Below are positions 36,906 through 48,620 of a stretch of 64,000 nucleotides of DNA, in pieces. Position 1 is the stretch's first letter, and each line of letters opens with the position of its first letter. The stretch comes from Phoenix dactylifera (taxonomy: Eukaryota > Streptophyta > Magnoliopsida > Arecales > Arecaceae). The notes beneath the pieces were generated by a model that saw only the letters and a list, made by a program, of their open reading frames with translations, did not search any database and was not told where the DNA came from. The stretch spans positions 20,834,899 through 20,898,898 of the forward strand of contig NC_052394.1 in NCBI RefSeq assembly GCF_009389715.1. Reading direction: 5' to 3'. Both the position numbers and the translations under genes were made by a program.

Positions 36906-38894
36906 AAAAAAAATTTAATTCTATGTCAAACACCTTCTGTCCAATTTTATAAAGTTATTAGCCTAAAAGTAGCTGTTTATATATATATATATATATATAT
37001 ATAGCAGAACTGGTAATCTATATCTGCACGAAGGCACATGTAGCCCAACTGTGGTATCAAAATTTTATATAAGACAATTTTTAAATAACACCTTATATCG
37101 TTATACCAGGCTCCCATCGAAGCCGCGGATTCAAAACATTACAGTTTAAATTTTAGAAAAATAATTGACAATAATAAAAAAAATAAACCGTATAATCGCT
37201 CATAGAAAGAAACTTAATGAAAAAATTGACGTTTGAAAAACCGACATACTATTGACAGAAAGATAACGACGGGAATCCACTCGGCGTCGAAATCCATTTC
37301 GTTGTCGACCAAACTCCATTCGAATTCCACTGCGGAAAGAAAGAAATAAAGAACGAATGAAAGAAAGCAAGCAAGAACGGAAATCGAAAGGCGACGCAAT
37401 TCCCATTCTGCGGGTAGAATCCGGTGGGATCTCTCCCATGGATTGCTCGTACCCGCGGCGGTCAAAAGGAATGCGCCCAGGTTTCCCAGAACGCCGCGGT
37501 CGTGGGGACCGTCGCCACCGTCCGATTGTCCGAGCCCCGCACCTTCCGCTCGGGAGCCATCCATCGCAGGCCACATGATGCCGACGCCAGTAGAATGACG
37601 TTTTGCGCCCACGTGACCCCGTCGCGCCACCGCAAGCAACTCGCGTTTTCCAGAGAGAGCGACCGATGGGAACCGGTCAACCTCGGCGGACCTGGCGCTA
37701 GGAGGCACTCATTTTGGCCTTGACACGTCTGTGACATACTTCAGCTTTATGGGATGCGTGTATGACGGGTCCAGCTACACTATAACGTTTCTTCTCACCA
37801 CTTGTCTCTAGATTCCTTCTTGGATCACCGGTATATACTAGTAACTCGACTTTTTAGTTTGTTTTTTGCCCCTAGTCTTCGTCAAGGTCTCGTTGTTCTA
37901 CTATCTTAATGATGGCTCGTGATGATTTATTAATAAATCAAAGACCTGCCCGTCTGGAGTCTGGAGGTGGCTGCAATAGGGAAGGCTGGCATTCAAAACC
38001 AGTGGGGGAGGGGAACCAGGAGCACGTAGGGGAGCATTACAGAGGGCGACGTGGTTTTGTGGCTCCAGGTCTTTGCTCGTGAACTAAGGGGGGCGGAACG
38101 TACGGAGGAGGAACGAAGCATGCCTTTTCGTTCCGCCCAACAACCCGTAGGTAGCGTCCTTCATGCCGTTTTACACGTTCATAGAGTAAACTTTGTTAGG
38201 TCTTAATTTACGTACTGTTAGGTCGTTGTTAGAGAGGTCTATAGTCTTCAATGGTTGTCTTTGATCTGGGAGCTGGATTTGGCTGTCTAATAGCTGCGCT
38301 AATTGAGAGTTCGAGCAACAGAATTTCCCACGTAATAGAAGGCAAGTTTAGTGGCGTGTGTTCTGGCTGAGAAGGCTTGCACACAAAGATTATGGAGCTT
38401 CGTTTCGGAGTCTTTGTTACCGCTATAATATATACCTGGCATGTTAAGTTGGATACAGAGGAGTGCCCACAAGCGTGCACATTAAGATGCAACAGACTTA
38501 ATCACGACCTTAATTTAACTTCTGTCGTATTTGAAGTGGAATGCTGGAATTTGTTATGATCTTAAAATCGTATTGAATTAAGTTGAAATGTAATACGGGA
38601 ATCTCTAAGCTGGGATGGTCTTTCATCTGTCTAAATGATTTCGATTCTCATGCCCAGAACATATCACTATAGCCAATCTTGTGATACAATTTGAATGATA
38701 ATTAAATTAATGTAGAAATTTTATCTTTCTTAAAAGAAAAGAAATAATTTGGAGAAGTATAATGCGATCCAATCCAATGTCTAATTTGAAAATAGTAAGA
38801 AGTAAAAAAAAAATTCCAGACCTTAATTATGGTTGGATATGTTGGATCCATGCATATAAATTTTGCTAAAATATTGCAGCACGATTTAATTTTA

Positions 38895-41700
38895 TCATAG
38901 TTGTTTTTCCTCGATAATAAGCATTCCAAATGGGACAAGACAGAGGAGACTTCAGTGCTGACTAGGCCGGTTTCGGGGAGGGAGATTCAAGAGGCAGTAT
39001 GGTCCCTTGCAGGGGATAAAGCACCCGGTCCGGATGGCTTTCCTCCAGCATTCTTCCGTAGATACTGGATGCTAGTTGGGCAGGATGTGATAGAGGCTAT
39101 CCAGCAGTTCTTTAGTACGGCGGCGATGTCATCTGATTGGCAGAGAACCTTTGTTGCTTTGATCCCCAAGCGACAGGATCCTACTGAGCCGGGCCACTAC
39201 CGCCCCATTAGTTTGTGCACCACATTGTACAGGGCAATGACAAAGATCTTAGCAGTGAGATTGAGAGATATATTACCTAGGTTTATCAGTCCAGAGCAGG
39301 GTGCCTTTGTTGCTAGGTGGAGCATTACTGACAATGTGCTCATTGCCCAAGAGTTTATGTATGATCTTGGTAGGGCCCCTAGAAGGAGAAGTTTAATGGG
39401 GATTAAGCTTGACATGGAGAGGGCATATGATAGGTTGAGTTGGGACTTTGTTCAATTTTCCCTTCAGAGCTTTGGCTTCCATGAGACATGGATCAGATGG
39501 GTTATGGGATGTGTGAGGGGCCCATCCTTTGCTATATTGGTAAATGGGACTCCCTCCTATTTCTTTGAGTTCTCAGTAGGTCTCCACTAGGGATGTCCTT
39601 TATCTCCTTTGCTTTTTATTATGTGTGCCGACTCTCTTTCCAGGGCCTTGCAGGGTGCTTCGGACTCCCAGCGGCTGGAGGCCTATAGGCCGGTACGGGG
39701 GGCCAGGCCGATATCCCATCTATTATTTGCAGATGATAGTTTGCTCCTGGCCCTGGCGACCAGGCAGGCTGCTCAGGTGATTAGATCGATTGTTTTTGAC
39801 TATTGTGCTGCCTCTGGACAACGAGTCAATTTAGCAAAAACAACGATACATTTTAGCCGAGGATTACACCATAAGTGGAGGCAGCTATTATGGAGATCTT
39901 GGGGGTTAGGCAGCAGGACAACAGCCTGAGATACCTGGGAGTTCCATCACGGGACGACAATTACGCAAAGGGGATTGTCTTTCACTAGAGACTAGCTTCA
40001 GACACAGGTTAGAGGGATGGTAGACACATACTCTTATCTATGATGGGCAGGGTCACCCTGGCACGGACAGTTTTGAGCTCCATTCCGATATACCTCATGT
40101 CTAGTTCCATACTCCTAGTGGCGTTGTTGAGATCATTTGAGAGGCTTATCAGAGACTTCATATGGGGTAGGCGGGGTGACAGAGGTGGTATTCATTTGAT
40201 GGCGTGGGAGGTGGTGTGCCAGCCGATCAGGCAGGGTGGTTTTGGTGTGACTTCATTGATTGTGAGACAGGAAGCATTGGCGATGCGACATGCCGCCAGA
40301 GTCCTCTTGGAGCCTGATAGTATGTGGTCCTCCTTGATGAGGGCCAAGTATGGGAGCCTACTTATTGGTACCCTTGCAGGGCGTCATATGTCACCCATCT
40401 GGAGGGAGATCTGTGCCAGAGCCCCATTGGTGTTGCCGGCGATCAAATGGGCGGTGGGTGATGGTCGATCCATTGATGTACTCGAGGACAGCTGGGTGAC
40501 GGAGTTCCCTATCAGTCATTTGCCGATGATGGTGGACACAGAGAGGCTGTAGGGGTTCAGGGTCTCTGATCTGATTATTCCCGAAGAGGGACGATGGCAC
40601 GAGGGATTGATACGGAAGGTGTTTGGAGAGCAGTTAGCAGCGAGAGTCATGGCGTTACCTGTACCATGATGGAAGGAGCCGGATAGATTGATTTGGGAGC
40701 CGATGAGCAGATCAGGAGTCCGTGCCAGGGATCTTCATGCTTGGATTAGTAGGATGCCTGATAGGCATATTGACGCGGGTTGGATATGGAGGTTGAGGTT
40801 GCATCCTCGCGTAGCGCTCTTCCTTTAGAAGGTAGCTTGGGGCTGCCTTTCAGAGTGTGCTGGTTAGGCGGGGGTTGAGGATGACACAGTTCTGCGAGGT
40901 ATGCCTGGATTTCGAGGAGACCATACATCATGCCTTACTTCTATGCCCTAAGGCTATACGGATTTGGAGTAGCTTATCTGTGCTTTTACCTTCGAGGTGG
41001 GAGTCAGTGGAGGACTTATTACAGTTCTTGCGGGATTCTTCCGGAAGGCCTAGTACAGCAGGGCAGGGGATTGTGGCTGCCTATCTGGCATATCATATAT
41101 GGTTGGATAGGAATGGACGCCTGTTTGAGGGGAGAGGGTCAGCCCCGAGGTTTGTGATGGACAGAGCCATGGCACAGGCGGCAGAGGTCTTTTCAGTTAC
41201 TCCATCGACTTCATCTTTGTTGGCTAGGGATATCTAAGGTACCTCTTCTGCTGTTGCAGCGACTAGGTATGCTTCTCTCTCTTGGGTACCCCCATCCTCT
41301 GGTTATTTTAAGATGAATTTTGATGGTGGTATGGCTATGGATAGAGCTTCTGGAGGAATGGGCTTCGTTATTAGGGACCAGCATGGTAAATTGATTGCAG
41401 CTGGAGGTCGGCACATCAGGATTGACGGTTGTTGGGGCAGAGCTACGAGCTACCTGGGAGGACATCCGATATGCGAGATGTATGTTGGGGGTCGATAGAT
41501 TGTGCATTGAGGAAGACTCTGCCACGATGATTGACTGGATACGGGGAGTGGATAGATATAGTGATGACCATCCTTTGATTCGTGATACTCGCAAACTAGT
41601 TCAGAAAATGTTAGTTGTCCATATTGGTCATGTATATCGTGAGGTGAACAGAGTTGCAGACTGGGTCGTCTTATTGGGACCATCACAATTTTAATACAAA
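38895..41700 (+). mobile_element. L1-type LINE, 5'-truncated, with RT, zf-RVT and RNase H
   Basis: The longest LINE of the window. Reverse transcriptase starts with DKAPGPDGFPPAFFRRYW and has HYRPISLCTTLYR, GIKLDMERAYDRLSW, GCPLSPLLF and the catalytic FADDS (near 39736). The thumb/connection follows with MMGRVTLARTVLSSIP (from 40040), then a zinc-finger zf-RVT stretch (CEVCLDFEETIHHALLLCP, about 40890-40950). RNase H comes last, with MNFDGGMA, GFVIRDQHGKLIAAGG, EEDSATMIDWI and HVYREVNRVADWV (to about 41690). Endonuclease and ORF1 are absent, so it is 5'-truncated. It carries an in-frame TAG at 39588-39590 and several later frame shifts, so it is inactive. No poly(A) tail or target duplication was found. 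Confidence 0.92.
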
Positions 41701-43068
41701 TGTATATTTTTATTCTCAACGGGAAAGCCTTGAGACTGGCATCACACGTCTGGTCCCACAACCTGAAACCCCAACTTTCTCAGCAAAAATACGAGTTTCA
41801 CACGCACCCTACGTCTCTCAGAAAAGTTAGATGCGCTCGAATATATGCCTTGGCGCCGTCATGCAGGAGAAATTAAAGAAGAAAATATCATACTCGCCGG
41901 ATCCTACCGTAGTACCTTTCACACAATCGCTATTCTACAAACGATCAACAAGTTGAACTCTAACTTAGCATACTTCACCTAGATCAAAAAAAATATAGAA
42001 TAAGACACTTTGCTCCAATGATCGAATGGGCTCGTGTGATCGATTCCATGCAATAGCGCGATTCAATGTGGGACATCTTTCCCACTATAGGACTTAAGCT
42101 TAAGATAAGAGCATCCATGTAGTTAGAATTTCCACTATTTTATCTCTCCCAAGCTGGTATCTCTCATCCAGCTAGAGCCAATATAATAATGCTAGAGCCA
42201 ACCATGGCAAGGGAACCGTTACTCGCAAAACTACCAAAAAAAGGAGGAAAAAGAGTTCGAATCCTCTGCGCCAGAGAGCGACAACTCTTAAGAAAGAAAT
42301 TTATAGCCAAAAAGTTTGATCTTCATTACCTATGATGACATGTTTATATATATTTTATATAGGATCAATATTTCTATGTCAAAGATATTAATATCTTTAC
42401 ATCAAAGAAATGACATGATCCATATAAAAAAAATTCTATAAATATGTATATAGTTAGCAAAATCAACAAATAATTTCCATCATATATAAGAGATTATATA
42501 GCTGGTTATATGTGCAAAAAATCGGTTGCATAATTGGCCAAAGAAATCAAAGAATGATGTCCATCATATGAGATTGTATAGCTGTTCTTATCTGGCTAAT
42601 TTGGTGCGGTGAGAAGATATGATGTTCATCAAATCAAGGAATGATTTTCATCAACCACGACTCATCCAACCATGAAACAGAATGAATGCTACGCACCATA
42701 TACAACACATTTTACATACAAAATACAGAACTTCTTTGATAATCATTCAATTACGTGGTCAAATGGCATGTTAGCCAACGGGGAGTATAGCATCCTTTGC
42801 GGTGCAAAGCGTGCACCGGTTGGGACGCTTGGTTGGAAGAGCAGAGCGATTTCTTTCGATTTTCCAGAGGCGGTTCCATTCGGCGGAATTGATCACCTTG
42901 TATGCTTCCACGTAGCAAACTGTTCCACCTGCAGCTTCCCGTGAACGCGGGGAATGACACCAGCCCCCGGGCCCCCGGCAGAACCCATGCTTTTCCCGAA
43001 ACAAAGCAAAACCACTGCCAAAAGAGGATCCCGGGGCTGCCCAATGTTTCTCTCAAGCACACAGGACG
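41701..43068. other. Intergenic DNA upstream of pyruvate decarboxylase
   Basis: AT-rich DNA without a recognisable gene up to about 42.6 kb. The last 400 bases are GC-richer and form the PDC promoter region. A T-loop-like GAGTTCGAATCCTC near 42253 has no tRNA around it. Confidence 0.5.
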
Positions 43069-43092
43069 AAACCACGATCCACCCGAAACCAC
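43009..43092 (+). promoter_or_regulatory. Cluster of AAACCAC motifs in the PDC promoter
   Basis: AAACCAC occurs at 43009-43015, 43069-43075 and 43086-43092. The last two belong to a perfect 15-base direct repeat, CGAAACCACGATCCA, at 43067-43081 and 43084-43098. AAACCA is the complement of the GT-motif (TGGTTT) of the anaerobic response element known from maize ADH1. All copies lie about 50-135 bases before the TATA box. Function is inferred from motif and neighbour only. Confidence 0.5.
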
Positions 43093-43141
43093 GATCCAAG
43101 TGAAACCCCTTTCAACCCCAAAACCCCAATACCTCTCTCCG

Positions 43142-43150
43142 CTATAAGTA
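43142..43150 (+). promoter_or_regulatory. TATA box of pyruvate decarboxylase
   Basis: CTATAAGTA lies 175 bases before the start codon at 43317, in a pyrimidine-rich setting. It predicts a transcript start near 43175 and a leader of about 140 bases. Confidence 0.55.
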
Positions 43151-43316
43151 TCTTCGCCTTCATTCCACCACCATTCACCAACACTCGTCAAAGCCAAAAG
43201 ACCTTCAAAAAACAAATCTCCCATCTCCCCTGATCTCTCTGTAAACAAAAAAAAACACTCCCAAAGCTCTCACCTTTACTACTCCATCACCAGCTCTCTC
43301 TCTTCTCTTGGGATCG

Positions 43317-45941
43317 ATGGACACCTCGATCGGCAGCGTGGACGGGGTGGTGAAGCCCGTCTGCAATGACGTGGGCTCCCTTCCCGCCATCGCCTGCCAC
43401 CCCATCAGCCCCGCCGTTGCTTCCATCTGCGAATCCGGGGCCACCCTAGGCCGCCACCTCGCCCGCCGCCTCGTCCAGGTCGGCGCCAGCGACGTCTTCT
43501 CCGTCCCCGGCGACTTCAACCTCACCCTCCTCGACCACCTCATCGCCGAGCCCGGCCTCACCCTCGTCGGGTGCTGCAACGAGCTCAACGCCGGATACGC
43601 CGCCGACGGCTACGCCAGATCCCGCGGCGTCGGCGCCTGTGTCGTCACCTTCTCCGTCGGCGGCCTCAGCGTCCTCAACGCCATCGCCGGCGCCTATAGC
43701 GAGAATCTCCCTGTTATTTGTATCGTCGGCGGCCCCAACTCCAACGACTACGGCACCAACCGCATCCTTCACCACACCATCGGCCTCCCTGACTTCTCCC
43801 AGGAGCTCCGCTGCTTCCAGACCGTCACCTGCTTCCAGGTATAGAACTAATACTCCGCTGGCATCTCTCTGTCTCTCTCTCTAAGTCCTTTTCTTGCTTA
43901 AAGTTTGAAACTTGGGTCCTTTTATCGCTTAAAGTTTGAATCTTGGGTCCTTTTATCGCTTAAAGTTTGAATCTTGGGTCCTTTTATCGCTTAAAGTTTG
44001 AATCTTGGGGCCTCGTGTGTGTGTTAACAGGCGGTTGTGAATAACCTGGAGGATGCCCATGAGCTGATCGATACTGCGATCTCCACCGCTCTCAAGGAGA
44101 GCAAGCCCGTCTATATTAGCGTCAGTTGCAATCTGCCAGCTATTCCTCATCCCACCTTCAGCCTGGAGCCCGTCCCTTTCTTCATCTCTCCCAGGTACGG
44201 ATTGAAACGACCTCCTCTGTTTCTTTTGATCTCTGGAGTGATTCAAAAATCGTTTCTTTAGTTAAATCATTTTGTGTCATGGTATTCTACTATGATCTTC
44301 AGTCATATTGCTTATATAAGTAGTTTGAGATTGCTGGAATCATTAGAGATAACACTAGATGGTTTTCCTTCTGTTTACGTTCTGAGATCTCATTATCACT
44401 TGAGAATCGTTCTCTTATATTTTTCTAGAATATTGAGTCGATCAATGAACTGTATGTAGTTTTTAGTGATCGGAGATTGTTATTATCATCAGATTGAGCA
44501 ACAAGATGGGCCTAGAGGCGGCTGTTGAAGCCACCGCCGAGTTCCTGAACAAGGCGGTGAAGCCGGTCTTGGTCGGAGGCCCCAAGATCAGGGTGGCCAA
44601 GGCTGGAAAGGCCTTTGTGGAGCTGGCAGATGCTTGCGGTTACCCCGTAGCTGTGATGCCGTCGGCCAAGGGACTCGTGCCGGAGCACCACCCACACTTC
44701 ATCGGAACCTACTGGGGCGCCATCAGCACTGCTTTCTGTGCCGAGATCGTGGAGTCGGCCGATGCGTACCTGTTTGCAGGGCCCATCTTCAATGACTACA
44801 GCTCGGTCGGCTACTCCCTGCTCCTCAAGAAGGAGAAGTCCATTATCGTGCAGCCCGACCGCGTGGTGGTCGCCAATGGGCCTGCTTTTGGGTGTATCCT
44901 GATGAAAGACTTCCTCCGGGAGCTCGCCAAGCGGCTCAAGCGCAACACTAATGCCTATGACAACTACCACCGGATCTTCGTGCCCGACGGAGTCCCGCCT
45001 GAGTGCAAGCCCAAGGAGCCTCTGAGGGTGAATGTGCTTTTCAAGCACATCCAGAACATGATTACAAGCGACACCGCTGTGATATCGGAGACTGGTGATT
45101 CTTGGTTCAACTGCCAGAAGCTTAAACTGCCCCCGGGTTGTGGGTAAGGACTCGTTCCTGGACTCGTATGCTTCGCATTTATGGCAGTTCTTCACTCCTT
45201 TTGTGCTGTTCGATGCTTGACAACAAGTTGGCATGTTCAGATACGAGTTCCAAATGCAATACGGTTCTATTGGATGGTCTGTTGGAGCGACTCTGGGGTA
45301 TGCGCAGGCAGCAAAGGATAAGCGTGTGCTTGCCTTCATTGGGGATGGAAGCTTTCAGGTATCAAGTGTCATTCGAATTGGATCATACATGAAACTCCTT
45401 ACTAAAAAATGATGTGAAGTGCTGCAGAGGTGGCACGATTCTTATGATGTGATCCTCTTCCTTGTGCCAATCAGGTGACTGCCCAAGATATTTCAACCAT
45501 GATGAGGTACGAGCAGAAGAGCATCATTTTCCTCATTAACAATGGGGGTTACACCATTGAGGTGGAGATCCACGATGGCCCTTATAATGTCATCAAGAAC
45601 TGGGACTACACTGCCCTGGTGGATGCTATCCACAATGATGAGGGCAAATGCTGGACGATGAAGGTTTGTTGGAATCAAAGAAACCGAGCGCATGGTCATG
45701 TAAAAAGACTTCTGGTTAGATATCTATATTCATGAAGTAGTAACCAAAATTTTATCATATCTTGATATAGGTTCGATGCGAGGAGGAGCTTAAGGAGGCG
45801 ATCCAGACAGCCCTGGGTCCAAAGAAAGACTGCTTGTGCTTCATAGAGGTTATTGTGCACAAGGATGATACCAGCAAAGAGTTACTGGAGTGGGGCTCGA
45901 GGGTTTCCGCGGCGAATAGTAGGCCACCAAACCCCCAGTGA
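43317..45941 (+). CDS. PDC: Pyruvate decarboxylase (six exons, complete)
   Basis: Cytosolic thiamine-diphosphate enzyme turning pyruvate into acetaldehyde and CO2, the entry step of ethanol fermentation under low oxygen. Exons are 43317-43838, 44031-44194, 44493-45143, 45241-45358, 45475-45663 and 45771-45941. All introns are GT-AG and the total is 604 residues, as in other plant PDCs. Catalytic Glu89 ([17 protein letters not shown]) and the His152-His153 pair ([13 protein letters not shown]) are present. The cofactor motif GDG (480-482) is followed after 24 residues by NN (507-508, [11 protein letters not shown]). The C-terminus is [16 protein letters not shown]. The start ATG at 43317 gives [10 protein letters not shown], like rice PDC (METHIGSVDG). 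Exon 1 is very GC-rich at third positions and later exons much less so, the gradient typical of monocot genes. No frame problem was found. Confidence 0.97.
43884..44011 (+). repeat. 31-bp minisatellite in PDC intron 1
   Basis: About four tandem units of the form GCTTAAAGTTTGAATCTTGG plus GTCCTTTTATC fill most of the first intron of PDC, ending just before the branch/acceptor region (acceptor AG at 44029-44030). The second to fourth units are nearly identical to each other; the first differs slightly. Confidence 0.88.
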
Positions 45942-47759
45942 TCCCAAGTGTCTGCAGCTCTGAATTAGTGCTTCTTCGGAATATTTGCATCCTGTTTTTG
46001 AAGTCTTTTGTTATATGAGTTGGCAGCCACGATATGTAACTTTGTTTCTTTATCATCATGTCTGAATACCTAGTTCTTACCAGTTTTGTACCGAAGAACC
46101 TTAAGACAATGCGACTTCAAACTTGCACTTTGTGTGAAAAATAACAAATCTAGTTGGTTGAAAGTGACTCCATTTGGTGGAGAATTAACCTGACAGAAAA
46201 CTGCTTTTGTGATTATGGAGTGCTCCCATTGGATACTCAATGGTAGCTTTCCAGGTTCTCTTAAGCTTTCGATTAAATGTAGGTAGCAATATGCTTGGTT
46301 CAATCTTGGACCGGACAACCTTGAATTGGATTAGTCGCTGCATTGGAAGAAGACATTGACTGATGTTTTTCCTACTTGCTGCACCAGGTAAGGTTGCTGA
46401 ATCCTCCTCCCTTGATGCAAATGGAGATGGAAAGGGCGATGATGCTTCCACTTGATTTCTCACAGCACTGATGAGTGAGATATCAAGATGGAGTTTTTCA
46501 AGGCCTTTGCTCTTTTGTCTTTTGGGAGTTGGAAACCGGCAAATATGTTGCAGACTTGTTTTGAGGATGCAGTCTGTAAAAAGTCAACTAGCAGAATTGT
46601 GAAAGAGAAGGCCCTGCAACTAAAGTGTGTTCTTTAATCCTTTTCTCACAAAGTCTCTCCCCTTTCATCAGATTCGTGTTGAGGCCTTCTGGTGTTTTGT
46701 TGTACCTGTCCTGTTCCCTTGTTTTTTTTGGCAAGCTTTGAAGGAGTTGCTGCTCTGTGACCCCCATATACACGTCTGCTGTTTGTTTTAGATTTTCGTG
46801 CTGTAGATCCTCTTCCAGTTAGCCAGGGCATAAATGTTATGTTAACCTATAGTAGTTAGATATACAAATTTCAAGTAAATCACCCATCTGTTTGGTAGTA
46901 AAAGAGTATGACCTTTCTGTCACTTGGGTCGTCATGTTAAAATTGGCTTATTCATGATAGCATTTCCCAGATTCGATGTTTTGAGTTGTTTTCCCTATGA
47001 TTTCCTTAGTTCCGGGACCATGTCCGGGACCATGAAATGTAACCTGCTCTCCTTCAAAACTAGGTTGTTTGTTTAATATTGGAACTCTAGGTCAAAAAAG
47101 CTTCTGTAGATCCTAAACGTCAGAAGCCTGAGATATTGGAGTCTTTTTTACTCTCCGAGGCATAGGAGGTCAACCTTAATGTTCTGCCGGGGCTTCTCCT
47201 AAGTCATCCAGGAGATGGAAACGTTCAAAATTTGAGAGAGAAGTCATTGTGCGCTGTTCTTTAATCTTTTTCTTAAAGTACTGTTTTTCACGAGATCTTA
47301 TGCTGAGGCCTCCTCTTTTAGGGCCTATTTGACTATTTCTATAGAATTAAACTAAAATTTTTGTAAAATTCATGAATTAAGCCATCCATTTCAGCATGAC
47401 CCTATATTAACGAAATTTTACTCAGCTCAAATTCTGTAAGAACAGAAAAAAAAAAAAAAAACTTATGCAGCCAAGACTAAAATCTAGGTTGGGTTTCGAT
47501 CAGTTTTTAGAATAAAAGCTAGATAGATCAATAGGTTCCATTCCTATCGAATTTTTAGTCTAATTTTATAGAAATATCTAAACTCCTAGTGTTTTATTGT
47601 GCATGCCCCAACCCTATTAATATACAAAACTGCAACTTGCAAAATACACATGCCTATTGTTTGTTTTATATTTAAGAATGTTATTGGTAATAGTTCTTCC
47701 CTTGATATAAACTGAATGGGTAAGGTCAATGAGGGAGTCCATAAAACTGTATGAATACT

Positions 47760-48535
47760 CTCACAAAGTGTTATTTGCATATATGCCCTTATAAATGTTT
47801 CTATTTGTATAGCTACCTATTAAGAGTATTTTAGTTATTTTTAATTTTAAATTACAAATTTTTTGACAATGTTAGATGGTACGAGCATATATGCAAGAAA
47901 AAAATAAAGAATATACACGCAAAACGAGTATTTTATAAGGGTATACATGTAAATATTAATTTGAAAAGGGTATTTATGTAATTTAATATTTAAGAGGATC
48001 TGTACGCAAAAAAATCTTTTTTTTAATGGTGTAGATGGTATGGGTACATATTAAAAAAAGAATATATATACAAAATAAGTATTTGACGAGGGTATACATG
48101 CAAATAGCAATTTTACGAGAATATTCATATAATTTTGTATATTTTGGAGGATATGCATGCAAAAAAAAACTTTAATTTAAAGCTGTGAAGGAAAATTGTA
48201 GCTACTAAGATTTGACTTTTGAAGGTTAAAAAAAAAAGAGTGAGAACTGTTGGTTATCTAAAAGACCAACCGTCGTATCTATGTATTTAAAATATTTTTT
48301 TAAAAAAAGTATATATGCAAAATAAGTATTTATAAGGGTATACATGTAAATATCCATTTTATGAAAATATTTATATATTTTTGTATATTTAAAGAGTATA
48401 CATGTTAAAAAACCTTAATTTAAAGCTGTTACCGCTAAGATTTGACTTTTGAAGGATAAAAAAAAAGAGAGACAAAACGAGAACTGTAGGTTATCTAAAA
48501 GACCAACTGTCATATTTATGAATTTATTCGATTGA
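47760..48535. repeat. AT-rich foldback-like repeat with tandemly copied arm
   Basis: Phrases such as GTATTTTATAAGGGTATACA, TGTAAATA and TTGTATATTT recur three times, at about 47930, 48090 and 48330. A block with GATTTGACTTTTGAAGG and GGTTATCTAAAAGACCAAC occurs at about 48210-48275 and again at about 48450-48515, an offset near 240 bp. The arm resembles the right half of the element at 36448-36905. Confidence 0.6.
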
Positions 48536-48549
48536 TGGAAAAAGAAAAT

Positions 48550-48620
48550 TGTGGCTGCTCGGATTCAAGCCTAAGTCGGCACCGCCACAACGTGGAATTC
48601 TAACCACCAAACAATCACAC
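48550..48620 (-). pseudogene. tRNA-His(GTG)-like pseudogene or tRNA-derived SINE head
   Basis: On the minus strand the anticodon arm reads AGAATTCCACGTTGTGGCGG, nearly identical to plant nuclear tRNA-His with anticodon GTG. The D-arm part TGGTGGTTAGAATT, the T-arm GGCTTGAATCC and the 3' end GCAGCCACA also match. The 5' acceptor strand (GTGTGAT) does not pair well with AGCCAC, and the T-stem is mismatched, so a working tRNA is unlikely. It adjoins the AT-rich repeat array. Confidence 0.6.

Larger units (their letters stand above)
33062..38894. other. Gene-poor region between the ATL gene and the large LINE
   Basis: No convincing gene. The first few hundred bases are the ATL 3' region. Near 33660-33760 there is a repetitive phrase built on GACCA/CCGGTC/TTGACC. 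GC-rich DNA at 37250-37740 contains overlapping open frames on both strands, with no protein motif that I recognise. It could be a promoter/CpG-rich island or an old repeat. An AT-rich foldback-like element lies at 36448-36905. Confidence 0.45.

Noticed and set aside
37200-37740. Overlapping open frames on both strands in GC-rich DNA
   Set aside because: No recognisable domain, no consistent start or splice context; probably a GC-rich island or old repeat.
42240-42290. tRNA T-arm-like GAGTTCGAATCCTC
   Set aside because: No acceptor, D or anticodon arm can be built around it, so not a tRNA gene.
44512-45339. 275-codon open frame on the minus strand
   Set aside because: It lies opposite PDC exons 3 and 4; an antisense shadow of GC-biased coding sequence without any family motif.
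46370-46460. Possible C-terminal exon reading GKVAESSSLDANGDGKGDDAST
   Set aside because: No upstream exon of the same gene was found and the sequence is low-complexity; probably chance within the PDC 3' region.
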